From NCBI RefSeq assembly GCF_002236105.1, contig NZ_NIWU01000010.1, forward strand, positions 54,357 to 118,356: 64,000 nt of DNA, given 5' to 3'. Position 1 is the first letter of the stretch. Every line of letters begins with the position of its first letter. Below the pieces are notes generated by a model that did not search any database, was not told where the DNA came from, and saw only the letters and a program-made list of their open reading frames with translations. This DNA is from Pseudomonas umsongensis (GTDB lineage Bacteria; Pseudomonadota; Gammaproteobacteria; Pseudomonadales; Pseudomonadaceae). The translations under genes were made by a program, and so were the position numbers. Of the stretch, positions 53,251 to 62,511 are shown piece after piece.

Positions 53251-53655
53251 ATGACTGATTCACGACGTCCGTACGATGCGGTGCAACCGGAACCCATCGA
53301 TGATAACGAAGATCGCATGGGCTCGGTGCATGAGCTGGATTTCGACACGGAAGAACCCAGCGCAAAAATCGGCGATGAATTGCCGCAAAAGGAGCGCAAG
53401 CAGCTGATACCCGAAGAACGCGTGCGCGAAGCCGGCATGACGGGAGCATCGACCGATGATCATGAATCGACCGATGATGACATGAGCCCGGAAACGCTCA
53501 TCCGTGAGGACGGTGCGCGGGATGCCCAGGAATTAGGTGAAGGTGACCAGGCCGACTGGGACCTGAGCATTGTCGATGAAGACGAGATCGGTGGGGGAAA
53601 TGGGTTGGACGAGGAGGAGATGGCGCAGCGCGATCCGCTGGACAAGAAACGCTGA
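53251..53655 (+). CDS. Acidic, disordered conserved Pseudomonas protein
   Basis: 134-aa strongly acidic protein, rich in Asp, Glu and Arg, low in hydrophobics and so probably disordered. Orthologues in pseudomonads are sometimes labelled 'serine kinase/phosphatase' without visible catalytic motifs; I see none here. GAGG precedes the ATG. It is followed by a family B repeat. Confidence 0.65.
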   Translation: MTDSRRPYDAVQPEPIDDNEDRMGSVHELDFDTEEPSAKIGDELPQKERKQLIPEERVREAGMTGASTDDHESTDDDMSPETLIREDGARDAQELGEGDQADWDLSIVDEDEIGGGNGLDEEEMAQRDPLDKKR

Positions 53656-53658
53656 TCT

Positions 53659-53762
53659 GTAGGAGCTGCCGCAGGCTCGGGCCGCGTTCGGACGATCTTT
53701 TGATCTTGATCTTAAAAATCAAAGATCGTCCGAACGCGGCCCGAGCCTACGGCAGCTACTAC
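53659..53762. repeat. Inverted repeat (family B)
   Basis: Arms at about 53659-53706 and 53718-53762 pair over more than 40 bases, beginning TGTAGGAGCTGCCGCAGG. It lies between the acidic protein gene and the convergent rimI gene. Confidence 0.9.
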
Positions 53763-53795
53763 GCAGGAATCGGCGTTCAACCAAAACGATGGTGA

Positions 53796-54248
53796 TCAAT
53801 CCACCAATGTACAGGCCATGACCACCGCATCTTCGCGCCCACCCACCGCCGGGTAGTAATCCCGTCGACGTCCGATCTCGTTGAAACCGTAACGCTCATA
53901 CAGCTTGAACGCCGCGGTATTGCTGTCGCGCACTTCCAGGAAGCATTCCCGGGCATCGGCCTTGTAGGCGATCGACATCAAATGTTCCAGCAAGGTCAAA
54001 CCCAGGCCTCGGCCCTGGTTTTCCGGCTTGACGGTGATGTTGAGCAGATGCGCCTCGTCAAGAATGATCTGCACCACCCCATGGCCCACCTGCTGCTGAC
54101 CTTCGAACATCAGCCAGATCTGATACTTGCCCAGGCCATCGAGAAAAATCCCGCGGGTCCAGGGATGGCTGTAGGCCGCATACTCGATCTTCAGAACAGT
54201 TTCCAGGTCCGCCTCGGTCATCGGGCGGAACGACACAGCGTCACTCAT
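53796..54248 (-). CDS. rimI: Ribosomal protein S18-alanine N-acetyltransferase
   Basis: 150-aa GNAT acetyltransferase. The acetyl-CoA motif QGRGLG is at 78-83, with ECFLEVRDSNTAAFKLYERYGF typical of RimI. It overlaps the end of the psi gene by 8 bases, conserving the holD-rimI pairing also known in E. coli. Confidence 0.92.
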   Translation of the reverse strand: MSDAVSFRPMTEADLETVLKIEYAAYSHPWTRGIFLDGLGKYQIWLMFEGQQQVGHGVVQIILDEAHLLNITVKPENQGRGLGLTLLEHLMSIAYKADARECFLEVRDSNTAAFKLYERYGFNEIGRRRDYYPAVGGREDAVVMACTLVD

Positions 54249-55020
54249 TCGGTTCTTTCCAACGCGCCATCAGCCGACGCATGGCTTGCCACACGGCGGC
54301 CTTGCGCTGTGGCTCTTCCATTAACAATTCCAGGCCCGGTACCGCCCACGCCGAGCCCAGGCCCTCAATCTGCAATTCGCGGTTGAACGCATCAGAGTCC
54401 GCTTCACCGGCAAACCGCACCGCGGGCAGGCCGATCAGCCAAAGGCAGGCGCATGGCACTTCTTCCATGCGCACCGAGAGGAAACCTTGCACAAAGTCAC
54501 GGGCGGCCTCCGGGCCCTGGTCCATAGTCCCACGCACCAGCAGCGGCCAGCGTACCGGCTCGCCGATGATCTGCGGGCTGTCCGGCAGACCGGCGGCTCG
54601 CAGCATGTCCTTGAGCAGCAGATAAGCAGGGTCGCGTGCCTGGAAGGATTCACCTGTGGGTAACTCCACCAGCAGCAGGCAGCGGCCGGCTCGCAGCAGT
54701 TGCAGGGCAAAGCGCGGCGGCGGCACCGGCGCGACCCTGGCGACCACCGGCGCCTCCTCGGCCGCAGGTTTTGCGCCAGTGCGCGTGCTGGCCAGCGATG
54801 GCCGCGGCACCTCGACCTTCACCCGCTCGGCGGGTTTTACCGTAGGCACGACGGGCGTCTCGACCACCGGCACAGGCGCCACGGGAGCCTCGACCAGCGC
54901 CTCGGGCGGCTCCAGCAGCTCGGGCCGCGACGGGGCGGCAAAGGGCAATTCGGTGCGCGGTAACCAGTTGACCACCTGCATGGCGTTCAAATAAGCGCGA
55001 CGACGGGACTCGATAAGCAA
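54241..55020 (-). CDS. holD: Cryptic DNA polymerase III psi subunit (HolD)
   Basis: 259-aa protein in the position of PA4679, reported as the pseudomonad psi subunit of the clamp-loader complex, linking chi to tau/gamma. A proline/valine-rich linker (about residues 35-85) separates a short N-terminus (ESRRRAYLNAM) from a C-terminal domain. The start is uncertain: a TTG at 55020 keeps the ESRRRAYL segment, and an ATG at 54981 does not. It is often misnamed as a TonB-like protein because of the linker. It overlaps rimI. Confidence 0.7.
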   Translation of the reverse strand: MLIESRRRAYLNAMQVVNWLPRTELPFAAPSRPELLEPPEALVEAPVAPVPVVETPVVPTVKPAERVKVEVPRPSLASTRTGAKPAAEEAPVVARVAPVPPPRFALQLLRAGRCLLLVELPTGESFQARDPAYLLLKDMLRAAGLPDSPQIIGEPVRWPLLVRGTMDQGPEAARDFVQGFLSVRMEEVPCACLWLIGLPAVRFAGEADSDAFNRELQIEGLGSAWAVPGLELLMEEPQRKAAVWQAMRRLMARWKEPNE

Positions 55021-55217
55021 AGGTCGGCCACTTGTGGATAACTAAAGTGCGCCGATTCTACCGCCCTTCGCGCAAGATCGCCCGCTGTTGATCGATAGAC
55101 TGCACCGATAATCTTTCCACTTGTGAAAAATGGCGACAGCCCGTCCCGAGAGTGAATCGCATCGTGCCTGATGCAGTACAATCGCGGCTTTTATTCGCCA
55201 ACCAGCCGGCCATTCCG

Positions 55218-56495
55218 ATGATCGAACCCAAGCGCGTCTTGCGCGCCCTCGCTGAACACTGGGCACTTCTGGAGCCACTGTGCGAGCATTTCGACCAAGG
55301 CACCCTGAGCCTCAACGAACTGCGCACGCAACTGGCCGCCCAGCAACTCGACAGTACGCCGCAGGACATCACCAGCCTGCTGGACGTGTGGATTCGCCTC
55401 GATATTCTGGTTCCGGTGGCGAAAAGCCCGAACCGTTTCGAGCTCAATGCGCAAATTCACGACTTCCTCGCCTACCTGCGCCGTGAACACCGTTTGGGCC
55501 TGTGCCTGGAAATCGAAGCCTATCTGCGCCATCTCGAGCGCCTGGCCGGCTACATCCAGGACGCCTTCGACATCCGCGACGGCAACGACCTGGCCCGCCA
55601 GCTTCGCCTGCTCGACATGCGAGTTCGCGATGTACTGAAAAAACTCGATAACGACGAACAAGCACTGGTGGCCGTCGCCGAAAGGGCGAAAACCAGCGAC
55701 CGACAGATTCCATTGCGCCAGCGTTACGCTGAAGTGCTGGCGACCTGGGACGAATACGTCGAGCCGATGATTGATCTGGTGAACGCCGACGGCGCTTTCG
55801 AACAAGGCGTGCGCAAGGTTGAAACCGTGCTGCTGAAGATGCTCTCCGAGCAGCAACGCCTCGGCCACCTGGTCGATGACGACATGTTGCTGCGCACTCA
55901 CGCGCGTATCCTTGAAATGCAGACCAGCGCCCAGTTGACCCTGCGTCACGCGCGCGAACTATTGCTGCCGCTGCGTGAAGAGGCACGTCGCCACAACGCT
56001 GTCACCCGTGGCGCGGCCCTGGCCCTGTCCGCCATTCGCCGAAAAGGCATCGATGCCGTGCCGCAGGCGGCAATGCCGTTGTTCACACGCCCGCAAAGCA
56101 CCTTCCTCGGCAGCGCCAGCCAGGTCGAGGCCTACGTTTATGCCCTGGCCCGCTTCGAACCGAAACCGGCGCGCTTCCCCAAGGCCCACAAAACCCAGAA
56201 AGGCGAAGCTCCACGTGCGCCACGCACGGTTCGGGAAATGCTCGAACGCTGCGAAGACGCCCTGCCGATGCCGGACCTGATGACCTGGCTGCTGGAGCAG
56301 GAGCCGGACGGCGCCACCGACGAATTGCTGTACTGGTTCTCGCGACTGTCCCGGGAAAAACGTTTCAAGCGCGAACGCCTGGAACGTCGCGACTACCACA
56401 CACACGAGCACCAGGTCAGCCTGCGCTCCTTCGCCCTGCTCTCGGTCGGCGATGACCCTACCGAGAATTCTGCGAGCATCCCCCATGCATCTTGA
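55218..56495 (+). CDS. mksF: Condensin kleisin subunit MksF
   Basis: 425-aa kleisin-type subunit of the MksBEF condensin, functionally like MukF. It is helical, with an N-terminal winged-helix-like region and a charged C-terminus, and is first of the operon mksF-mksE-mksB as in PA4684-PA4686. MksBEF folds the chromosome in P. aeruginosa alongside SMC-ScpAB. The ATG at 55218 is chosen; the GTG at 55152 would include a promoter-like TACAAT. It overlaps mksE by 11 bases. Confidence 0.88.
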   Translation: MIEPKRVLRALAEHWALLEPLCEHFDQGTLSLNELRTQLAAQQLDSTPQDITSLLDVWIRLDILVPVAKSPNRFELNAQIHDFLAYLRREHRLGLCLEIEAYLRHLERLAGYIQDAFDIRDGNDLARQLRLLDMRVRDVLKKLDNDEQALVAVAERAKTSDRQIPLRQRYAEVLATWDEYVEPMIDLVNADGAFEQGVRKVETVLLKMLSEQQRLGHLVDDDMLLRTHARILEMQTSAQLTLRHARELLLPLREEARRHNAVTRGAALALSAIRRKGIDAVPQAAMPLFTRPQSTFLGSASQVEAYVYALARFEPKPARFPKAHKTQKGEAPRAPRTVREMLERCEDALPMPDLMTWLLEQEPDGATDELLYWFSRLSREKRFKRERLERRDYHTHEHQVSLRSFALLSVGDDPTENSASIPHAS

Positions 56496-57186
56496 TCTTT
56501 CCGAACTGTCCCAACTGGCACCGATCTTTCGCGAGCTGTTCAAGGGCTACCACGTCAGCCGCCGCGATCCTGAGCTGTATGCGCAGCTGTCGAACTTCCA
56601 GGACCAGTACCGCACGCTGTTCAAGGCCCTGGGGTTTGAACTGGTCTGCGACACCCGTGGTTTCTACTATTTCGTACCGGACCTGGCCGCCGCGGCGGTG
56701 AATAAGACCGCGCAGCGTCTGGCGCTGTTCACCTTCATCCTTGTCGAGCACCTGGCCGATCAGGGCCGCGACCCGGTCGCCGTGCTCGACGGCGGCAGCC
56801 TGGGTCGCGATGAACTGCCATCGCTGCTGGAAAAGTACCGCGACCTGTTCATCCAGGCCGAAGTACAGACCCAGGATGAGCTGGAAGAAAAAATCATGCG
56901 CCGCATGACCCAACTCGGCTTCGCCGGCGAAGAAAACGGCGTGTACCGTTTCCTGCCGCCGATGCACCGTTTCCTCGATGTGTGCCTATCGGTGCAACAG
57001 GACCGTGACCTGGCGGCCAGCCTGCACAGCGTACTGCCGCTGCCGGCTCCGGTGCTGATCGATGAAGACAGCGATGAAAAACTACTGCAGACCGACGACC
57101 CGCTCGACTTGGCAGAGTTTGCAGATGAAAGCGAAGAAGACGCCCTGGCCCGCGCCATTGCCGAAGAACAGGAGCTCGACGCATGA
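56485..57186 (+). CDS. mksE: Condensin accessory subunit MksE
   Basis: 233-aa MukE-like protein of tandem winged-helix type, bridging MksF and MksB. It ends in an acidic tail (DSDEKLLQTDDPLDLAEFADESEEDALARA region). It overlaps mksF and mksB by 11 and 4 bases, so the three are translationally coupled. Confidence 0.88.
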   Translation: MHLDLSELSQLAPIFRELFKGYHVSRRDPELYAQLSNFQDQYRTLFKALGFELVCDTRGFYYFVPDLAAAAVNKTAQRLALFTFILVEHLADQGRDPVAVLDGGSLGRDELPSLLEKYRDLFIQAEVQTQDELEEKIMRRMTQLGFAGEENGVYRFLPPMHRFLDVCLSVQQDRDLAASLHSVLPLPAPVLIDEDSDEKLLQTDDPLDLAEFADESEEDALARAIAEEQELDA

Positions 57187-60023
57187 TCAAGGAACGCTAC
57201 GGCATCCGCCGCTTTGCCCTTTTGAACACCGCCGGCTACACCCTCGGCCTGTTCCCGCTGGAAGAGCCGCTGTCGGTCTACGGCGCGAACAACCTCGGTA
57301 AATCCGCTTCGATCAATGCGCTGCAATTCCCGATCCTGGCACGCATGTCGGACATGAGCTTCGGCAAGTACAGCCTGGAGCAATCCCGGCGCTTCTATTT
57401 CGCCTCCGACACCAGCTACATCCTGGTGGAGGTGAACCTGCCCCATGGCCCCCACGTGATCGGCGTGGTCGGACGCGGTCCGGGTGGCGGCTTCGGTCAC
57501 CAGTTCTTTGCCTACGCCGGCCGGCTGGACCTGGCCCACTACCAGAAAAACGACACCTGCCTGCGCCAGAAGGAGTTGTTCAGCAACCTTGAGCGCGAAG
57601 GCCTCAAAGCCTACGAACTCAAGCCCGATGAATTGCGGCGCTTGCTGGTCGGTGGACACACCTCGATCCCGCTGGACCTGACACTGATCCCCCTGCGCTC
57701 TACCAGCGAACAGAGCCTGAAGACCTTCCGCGCGCTGTTCATCAACCTGCTGCACATGCGCGAAATCACCGCGGCCAAGCTCAAGCAACTGTTCCTCGAC
57801 GCCTTCGAGCACAGCCTGCGTTCCGGTAGCGTCGACTACATCGCCGCGTGCGAAGAAGCTTTCCGCGACGTACGACGCATGGAACAGGACTACCAATCGC
57901 TGGTGGCAGCCGGTCCCCTGGTCGAAGCCCTCGCCAACGGCGTGAAACAGCGCGATATCCTGCGCGGCAAGCTGCACCGCCTCTCGCCGCTGCTCGACTC
58001 CCTGCTCGGCACTTGGTCGGACTACGCCAGTGCCCGCAAGGAAGAGCTGACCATCCAGGCCGAGCACTATCGCCACGAGCAGGACGCCCTGCAGAACGAC
58101 CAGCGTGGCGGCACCCAGGAGCTGATGCGCCTGGAGCGGGAAATCACTGGCATCCAGCGCTGGCTCGGCGAACTGGCGGTGCTCAAGCATCGTTTTGCCC
58201 TGGTCGAAGACGTCAAGGTGCTCGAGCAACAACTGCTCGCGGCCAAGGACGCCCACGATGAGCTGGCAGGTGCCTTGGCGCAGTCGCGGCAATTCAGTGC
58301 CGAGGACCTGGAAGAACGCCTGCGTGAGCTGGAAAAACGCCTGAAGTCGGTCAAGCAACAACTCGACCACGCCGACAACAACAGCTACGCCCGCCTGCGC
58401 GAAGAATTCTCGCAGCAGGACGTCGAGCGCCTGATGCGCCTGTTCAACAGCGCACTGTTCAGCCTGCCGCTGGGCGAGCACGGCATTACCCTCGACGACA
58501 ACGGCGACTGGGTCAAATCCGTAGAGCTGATCCTCGACGGTTTCAAAGGCGAGCGCTTCGAAGTACCGGGCCTGTCCATCGACATCTCGCACATTGAGCC
58601 CCCGGCCCTGCAAGCCCTGGCGGACCGCGCCGCGCTACGCGACCAGAAAGAGCGTCTGGAAAAAGAACTCAAGCAACTGAAAACCCAGCAAGCCGTGGCC
58701 GCCGACCGCGCCGCGAGCAAGACCCAGACCGAAGCGCTGTACCAGCAGGTGCTGGATGCCCAGAAAGCCTTGGAAGACTTCCGTCGCGCGCAAACCCTGA
58801 GCGCCGAAGAGGGCGACAAGCTGGAGCAGCTGGCGCAGATGGAAGCCGCCCAGGACGAATTGAAGCGCTCCAGCGATGCTTTCACCGAACGCGTCCAGCA
58901 ACTGTCCGCCAAGCTGCAACTGGTCGGCCGGCAGATCGGTGACATGGAAGCCAAGCAACGCACCCTCGACGACGCCCTGCGCCGCCGTCAGTTGTTGCCG
59001 GCGGATCTGCCGTTCGGCACGCCGTTCATGGATCCGGTCGACGATTCGATGGACAACCTGCTGCCGTTGCTCAACGACTATCAGGACAGCTGGCAAGGCC
59101 TGTTGCGTGCCGATGGCCAGATCGAGGCGCTGTACGCCCAGGTGCGCCTCAAGGGCGTGGCCAAGTTCGACAGCGAAGACGATATGGAACGTCGCCTGCA
59201 ACTGCTGATCAACGCCTACGCACACCGTACCGACGAAGCCCTGACCCTCGGCAAGGCCCGGCGTGCGGCTGTTACCGACATCGCCCGGACCCTGCGCAAC
59301 ATCCGCAGCGACTACGACAGCCTCGAGCACCAGTTGGCGCTGTTCAACCGCGAGATCAACAAACGTCAGGTGTCCAACCTGCAAAGCTTCCGCATCGTAC
59401 TGGCGCCGAACAAGGAAGCACTCAAGCACATCGACCAGATCATCCACAGCGCCGGCCAGTACGAAGAAGGCGAGACCCTGTCCGTCTTCGACCTGAGCCA
59501 GAGCGCCGAGCAGGACAACAAGAACGAAGAGGCCAAGGAATACCTGGCGCGGCTGGTGGCGGCAAACCACAACCAGCTCGGCCTCAAGGACTTGTTCGAA
59601 CTGGCGTTCGAGATCACCAAGGTCAACGGATCGCCGGTTATCCACACCGACATCGACGGCGCCGCGTCCAACGGCACCACCATGACCATCAAGGCGCTGA
59701 CCAACATGTATTTGTTGCTGCACTTGATGGACCGCGACCTGGCCGGACGTGTGCGCTTGCCGTACTACCTCGACGAGGCGGCGGACATCGACGAGAAAAA
59801 CCAGGCGGCGTTGCTGGAGACCAGTCTACAACTGGGCTTCGTGCCCATCCTGGCCAGTGTGAAGCCACAGGTCTGCGCCAGTGTCGCCATCGACCTGGAA
59901 GGTGGTAGCGGCCCGGCTGGCATCTACATTGATGAGGATGACTGGAAGTACATTCGTCGTCACGACGAGGTGAAGGCGACTGTGAACGTTGAAGCGGATG
60001 AGCCGGAGCTGGATGCGGTCTGA
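57183..60023 (+). CDS. mksB: Condensin SMC-like ATPase MksB
   Basis: 946-aa SMC/MukB-like ATPase. The Walker A loop is GANNLGKS (34-41). Long coiled coils flank a central hinge. The ABC signature region (SNGTTMTIKALTN, about 820-833) and Walker B YYLDEAAD with Asp864-Glu865 complete the head. It is shorter than MukB (about 1,480 aa), as usual for MksB. A terminator follows directly. There is no mksG/jetD nuclease gene next to it. Confidence 0.93.
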   Translation: MIKERYGIRRFALLNTAGYTLGLFPLEEPLSVYGANNLGKSASINALQFPILARMSDMSFGKYSLEQSRRFYFASDTSYILVEVNLPHGPHVIGVVGRGPGGGFGHQFFAYAGRLDLAHYQKNDTCLRQKELFSNLEREGLKAYELKPDELRRLLVGGHTSIPLDLTLIPLRSTSEQSLKTFRALFINLLHMREITAAKLKQLFLDAFEHSLRSGSVDYIAACEEAFRDVRRMEQDYQSLVAAGPLVEALANGVKQRDILRGKLHRLSPLLDSLLGTWSDYASARKEELTIQAEHYRHEQDALQNDQRGGTQELMRLEREITGIQRWLGELAVLKHRFALVEDVKVLEQQLLAAKDAHDELAGALAQSRQFSAEDLEERLRELEKRLKSVKQQLDHADNNSYARLREEFSQQDVERLMRLFNSALFSLPLGEHGITLDDNGDWVKSVELILDGFKGERFEVPGLSIDISHIEPPALQALADRAALRDQKERLEKELKQLKTQQAVAADRAASKTQTEALYQQVLDAQKALEDFRRAQTLSAEEGDKLEQLAQMEAAQDELKRSSDAFTERVQQLSAKLQLVGRQIGDMEAKQRTLDDALRRRQLLPADLPFGTPFMDPVDDSMDNLLPLLNDYQDSWQGLLRADGQIEALYAQVRLKGVAKFDSEDDMERRLQLLINAYAHRTDEALTLGKARRAAVTDIARTLRNIRSDYDSLEHQLALFNREINKRQVSNLQSFRIVLAPNKEALKHIDQIIHSAGQYEEGETLSVFDLSQSAEQDNKNEEAKEYLARLVAANHNQLGLKDLFELAFEITKVNGSPVIHTDIDGAASNGTTMTIKALTNMYLLLHLMDRDLAGRVRLPYYLDEAADIDEKNQAALLETSLQLGFVPILASVKPQVCASVAIDLEGGSGPAGIYIDEDDWKYIRRHDEVKATVNVEADEPELDAV

Positions 60024-60042
60024 GACTTGAATCGAAGGTAAT

Positions 60043-60078
60043 AAAAAGGCCGCGATCCAATGGATTGCGGCCTTTTTA
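60043..60078 (+). terminator. Terminator of mksFEB operon
   Basis: AAAAAGGCCGC...ATCCA pairs with TGGAT...GCGGCCTTTTT around a single-base centre, giving a near-perfect stem with T-run, 20 bases past the mksB stop. Confidence 0.93.
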
Positions 60079-60085
60079 TTTGGAG

Positions 60086-60190
60086 AGCTTCTTCGCGAGC
60101 AGGCTCGCTCCCACATTTAGTCCGTGGCGTACACAAAATATGTGAACGACGCTGACCACTGTGGGAGCGAGCCTGCTCGCGAAGGCGGCA
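60086..60190. repeat. REP-like inverted repeat pair (family A)
   Basis: Arms at 60086-60118 and 60160-60189, the GTGGGAGCGAGCCTGCTCGCGAAG unit in opposite orientations with a 41-base centre. It lies between convergent mksB and the MCE protein gene. Confidence 0.9.
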
Positions 60191-60207
60191 TCACAGCCGC
60201 CAATACA

Positions 60208-62511
60208 CTACTTGCCGAGCGGAATCTTCGGCGCCCAGGTCAGCCATTCCTCTTCGAACTTGTCGAACAGCGGGTAAGTCTGTTCCGGTCGCGCGGGGGT
60301 GCCCATGCGATCACCATCCGGCGTAGCAAAGGCGACACCGCCCTGGATCATCGTCTCAAGCGATTCAGTACGCACTGTCGCCCCTCTGAACAGACCCACA
60401 TCAAAGTCAAAACCGCTGGTGTTCCAGAACCGCGTGCCGCTGCGGACCAATGGCGCGTACTTGGGCTCGATCAGGATGCGGATCAACACACGATCGGCCG
60501 TCTGGCCCAACTCATAACCCGTCACCTTGCCCACGGTGATTTCTCGATAAGTCACCGGAACCCCAGCCTTCAGCGAACCACGACGAGGAGCGCTCAACGT
60601 CAGGCTCAAACCAGCTTCCTGCTTGGCAGTTTCCGGGGGATTGGCCAGCGCCACGAAATTCTTCTGCGGGCCCAGGTTCTTCGCTGCCGGTTGCACCTCG
60701 ATGTATTGCCCGGTAACCAATGTTTCCAGGTTCGACGTCTTGATCAGCCCCAACTCGGGCTTGACCACCCAGAACTGACTGCCGACACGAGCGATGCGCT
60801 CCGGGACTTCATCGATCCGCGCAGTCAGCAGCACCGACTGCAGATCGTCACTCAGGTCAACGTCTTCGATCTTGCCGACATCCAGCCCCTTGAAGCGGAT
60901 GGGCGTGCCAGTGCGCAGGCCATCGGCACGGTCAACCTTGATGGTGATCACCGCGCCTTTCTGGTTGGCTAGCTCATGGCTGGCGAACAGGCGGAAACGC
61001 GGGATGCGCTTCTGCAAGGGTGCCTTGGCCTCCGGTGTTTCGAAGGCGATGCCGCCAGCCATCAGGCTTTGCAACGATTCACTCTTGACCTGGATCCCGC
61101 CAGTCAGGCCACCGGTCAAGGTGATGCCACTGGCGTTCCAGAACCGCGTGGAAGCGTTGACCAGGTCTTCGTATTCCTTCTCGATATGGACCCCGATCAC
61201 CAGCTGTTTCTTTTTGCGCGAAAACTGATAGCTCTGTACCGAACCCACCTTGACCTGCTTGTAGAGTACCGGGCTGCCCACTTCCAGCGAACCGAGGTTA
61301 TCGGTGAACAACACCAGGTGCAGGCCCGGTGCACGCAAATCCAGCGGCGGCGCCTTGGGCCGTGCGACAAACTCACGTTGCGGCGCGGCGCCTTTGTCCC
61401 CAGGACGCACGGCGATGTAGTTACCCTTGACCAATGCTTCCAGGCCGGTAATGCCCGCCAGGGAAATCGACGGCTTGACCACCCAGAACTGGGTGCCATC
61501 GACCAGGTAATCCTCGGCCAGCGGGTCCAGGGTCAACTCGGCGCTGGCGCCGGACAAATCGGGATCGACCTTGAGGGCCTTGAGGGTGCCGACCTGAATA
61601 CCTTTATACATCACCGGCGTACGGCCCGCCTGCAAGCCTTCGAAGTCGCTTAGCTTGACCTTGACCTTGATCCCGGCGGCAGCCGCATCGAAGTCCTCAT
61701 AAAGGCGGAACGGCAGGCTCGGATCGGTAGGCGGGCTGTCCTTGCGATTTTCAGGAGTGGCAAACGCAATACCACCAGCAACAATACTGGCCAGGGATTC
61801 ACTGCGAACTTTTACACCGGACAGGTTGGCATCGATGCTGATGCCGCTGGCGTTCCAGAAACGCGTGTGTTTGCGCACGAGCTTGGCGTACGTCGGCTCG
61901 ATGAAGACCTTGAGCTCGACAGTACTCTGGTCCTCGGAGAGCACGTAGCTCTTGATCTGCCCGACCTTGATCTGCTTGTAGAACACCGGGCTGCCACGGT
62001 TCAGCGAGCCCAGGCGATCAGCCTTGATCGTGAGGTGCAGGCCGGGTTGGGCGTCCGACAGCGGTGGCTCCTGTGCCAGGGCCTTGAACTTGCGGGCAGG
62101 CTCGCCCTCACCCGGGCTGATTGCGACATAGTTACCCGAGACCAGCGTCTCCAGCCCGGTAATACCGGCCAGCGTCACACTCGGTTTGACCAGCCAGAAG
62201 CGCGTGCTGGTGCGCAGGTATTGCTCCACGTCCTTGTTCATCTCAACGGTCGCGATCACCCCTTTGGAACTGCCTTCATCATCAAGCTTGAGGGTTTTCA
62301 CCTTGCCGACCGGCATGCCTTTGTAGACGACTTCGGTCTTGTTGGCCTGGATGCCTTCACCGCTTTCGAAACGAACCTGAATCTCGATGCCGGTTTCGGT
62401 GTAGGCACGCCAGCCGAGCCAGCCACCAATGATCAGGGCAATCAGGGGCAATACCCAGATAGCCGACCAGTTCGAAGCCGGTCGGATTTTAGCTGTAGGC
62501 AGATCAGTCAT
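60208..62511 (-). CDS. Six-MCE-domain PqiB/LetB-like lipid transport protein
   Basis: 767-aa inner-membrane-anchored periplasmic protein. One transmembrane helix (about 18-35) is followed by six MCE domains starting near 41, 157, 279, 396, 519 and 634, each with the pattern G-x-P-V-x-Y-K-x-x-x-V-G. MCE proteins form hollow rings or tubes that carry lipids between membranes. E. coli PqiB has three and LetB seven. It overlaps the upstream PqiA-like gene by 8 bases and acts with it. Confidence 0.9.
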   Translation of the reverse strand: MTDLPTAKIRPASNWSAIWVLPLIALIIGGWLGWRAYTETGIEIQVRFESGEGIQANKTEVVYKGMPVGKVKTLKLDDEGSSKGVIATVEMNKDVEQYLRTSTRFWLVKPSVTLAGITGLETLVSGNYVAISPGEGEPARKFKALAQEPPLSDAQPGLHLTIKADRLGSLNRGSPVFYKQIKVGQIKSYVLSEDQSTVELKVFIEPTYAKLVRKHTRFWNASGISIDANLSGVKVRSESLASIVAGGIAFATPENRKDSPPTDPSLPFRLYEDFDAAAAGIKVKVKLSDFEGLQAGRTPVMYKGIQVGTLKALKVDPDLSGASAELTLDPLAEDYLVDGTQFWVVKPSISLAGITGLEALVKGNYIAVRPGDKGAAPQREFVARPKAPPLDLRAPGLHLVLFTDNLGSLEVGSPVLYKQVKVGSVQSYQFSRKKKQLVIGVHIEKEYEDLVNASTRFWNASGITLTGGLTGGIQVKSESLQSLMAGGIAFETPEAKAPLQKRIPRFRLFASHELANQKGAVITIKVDRADGLRTGTPIRFKGLDVGKIEDVDLSDDLQSVLLTARIDEVPERIARVGSQFWVVKPELGLIKTSNLETLVTGQYIEVQPAAKNLGPQKNFVALANPPETAKQEAGLSLTLSAPRRGSLKAGVPVTYREITVGKVTGYELGQTADRVLIRILIEPKYAPLVRSGTRFWNTSGFDFDVGLFRGATVRTESLETMIQGGVAFATPDGDRMGTPARPEQTYPLFDKFEEEWLTWAPKIPLGK

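Noticed and set aside
56760..58613. 617-aa minus-strand frame opposite mksE/mksB
   Set aside because: Low-complexity Val/Gln/Ser-rich translation with no motif; a shadow of the coiled-coil coding sequence.
55218..60023. Wadjet (JetABCD) plasmid-defence system
   Set aside because: The three condensin genes fit, but no JetD/MksG nuclease is adjacent and a terminator directly follows mksB.
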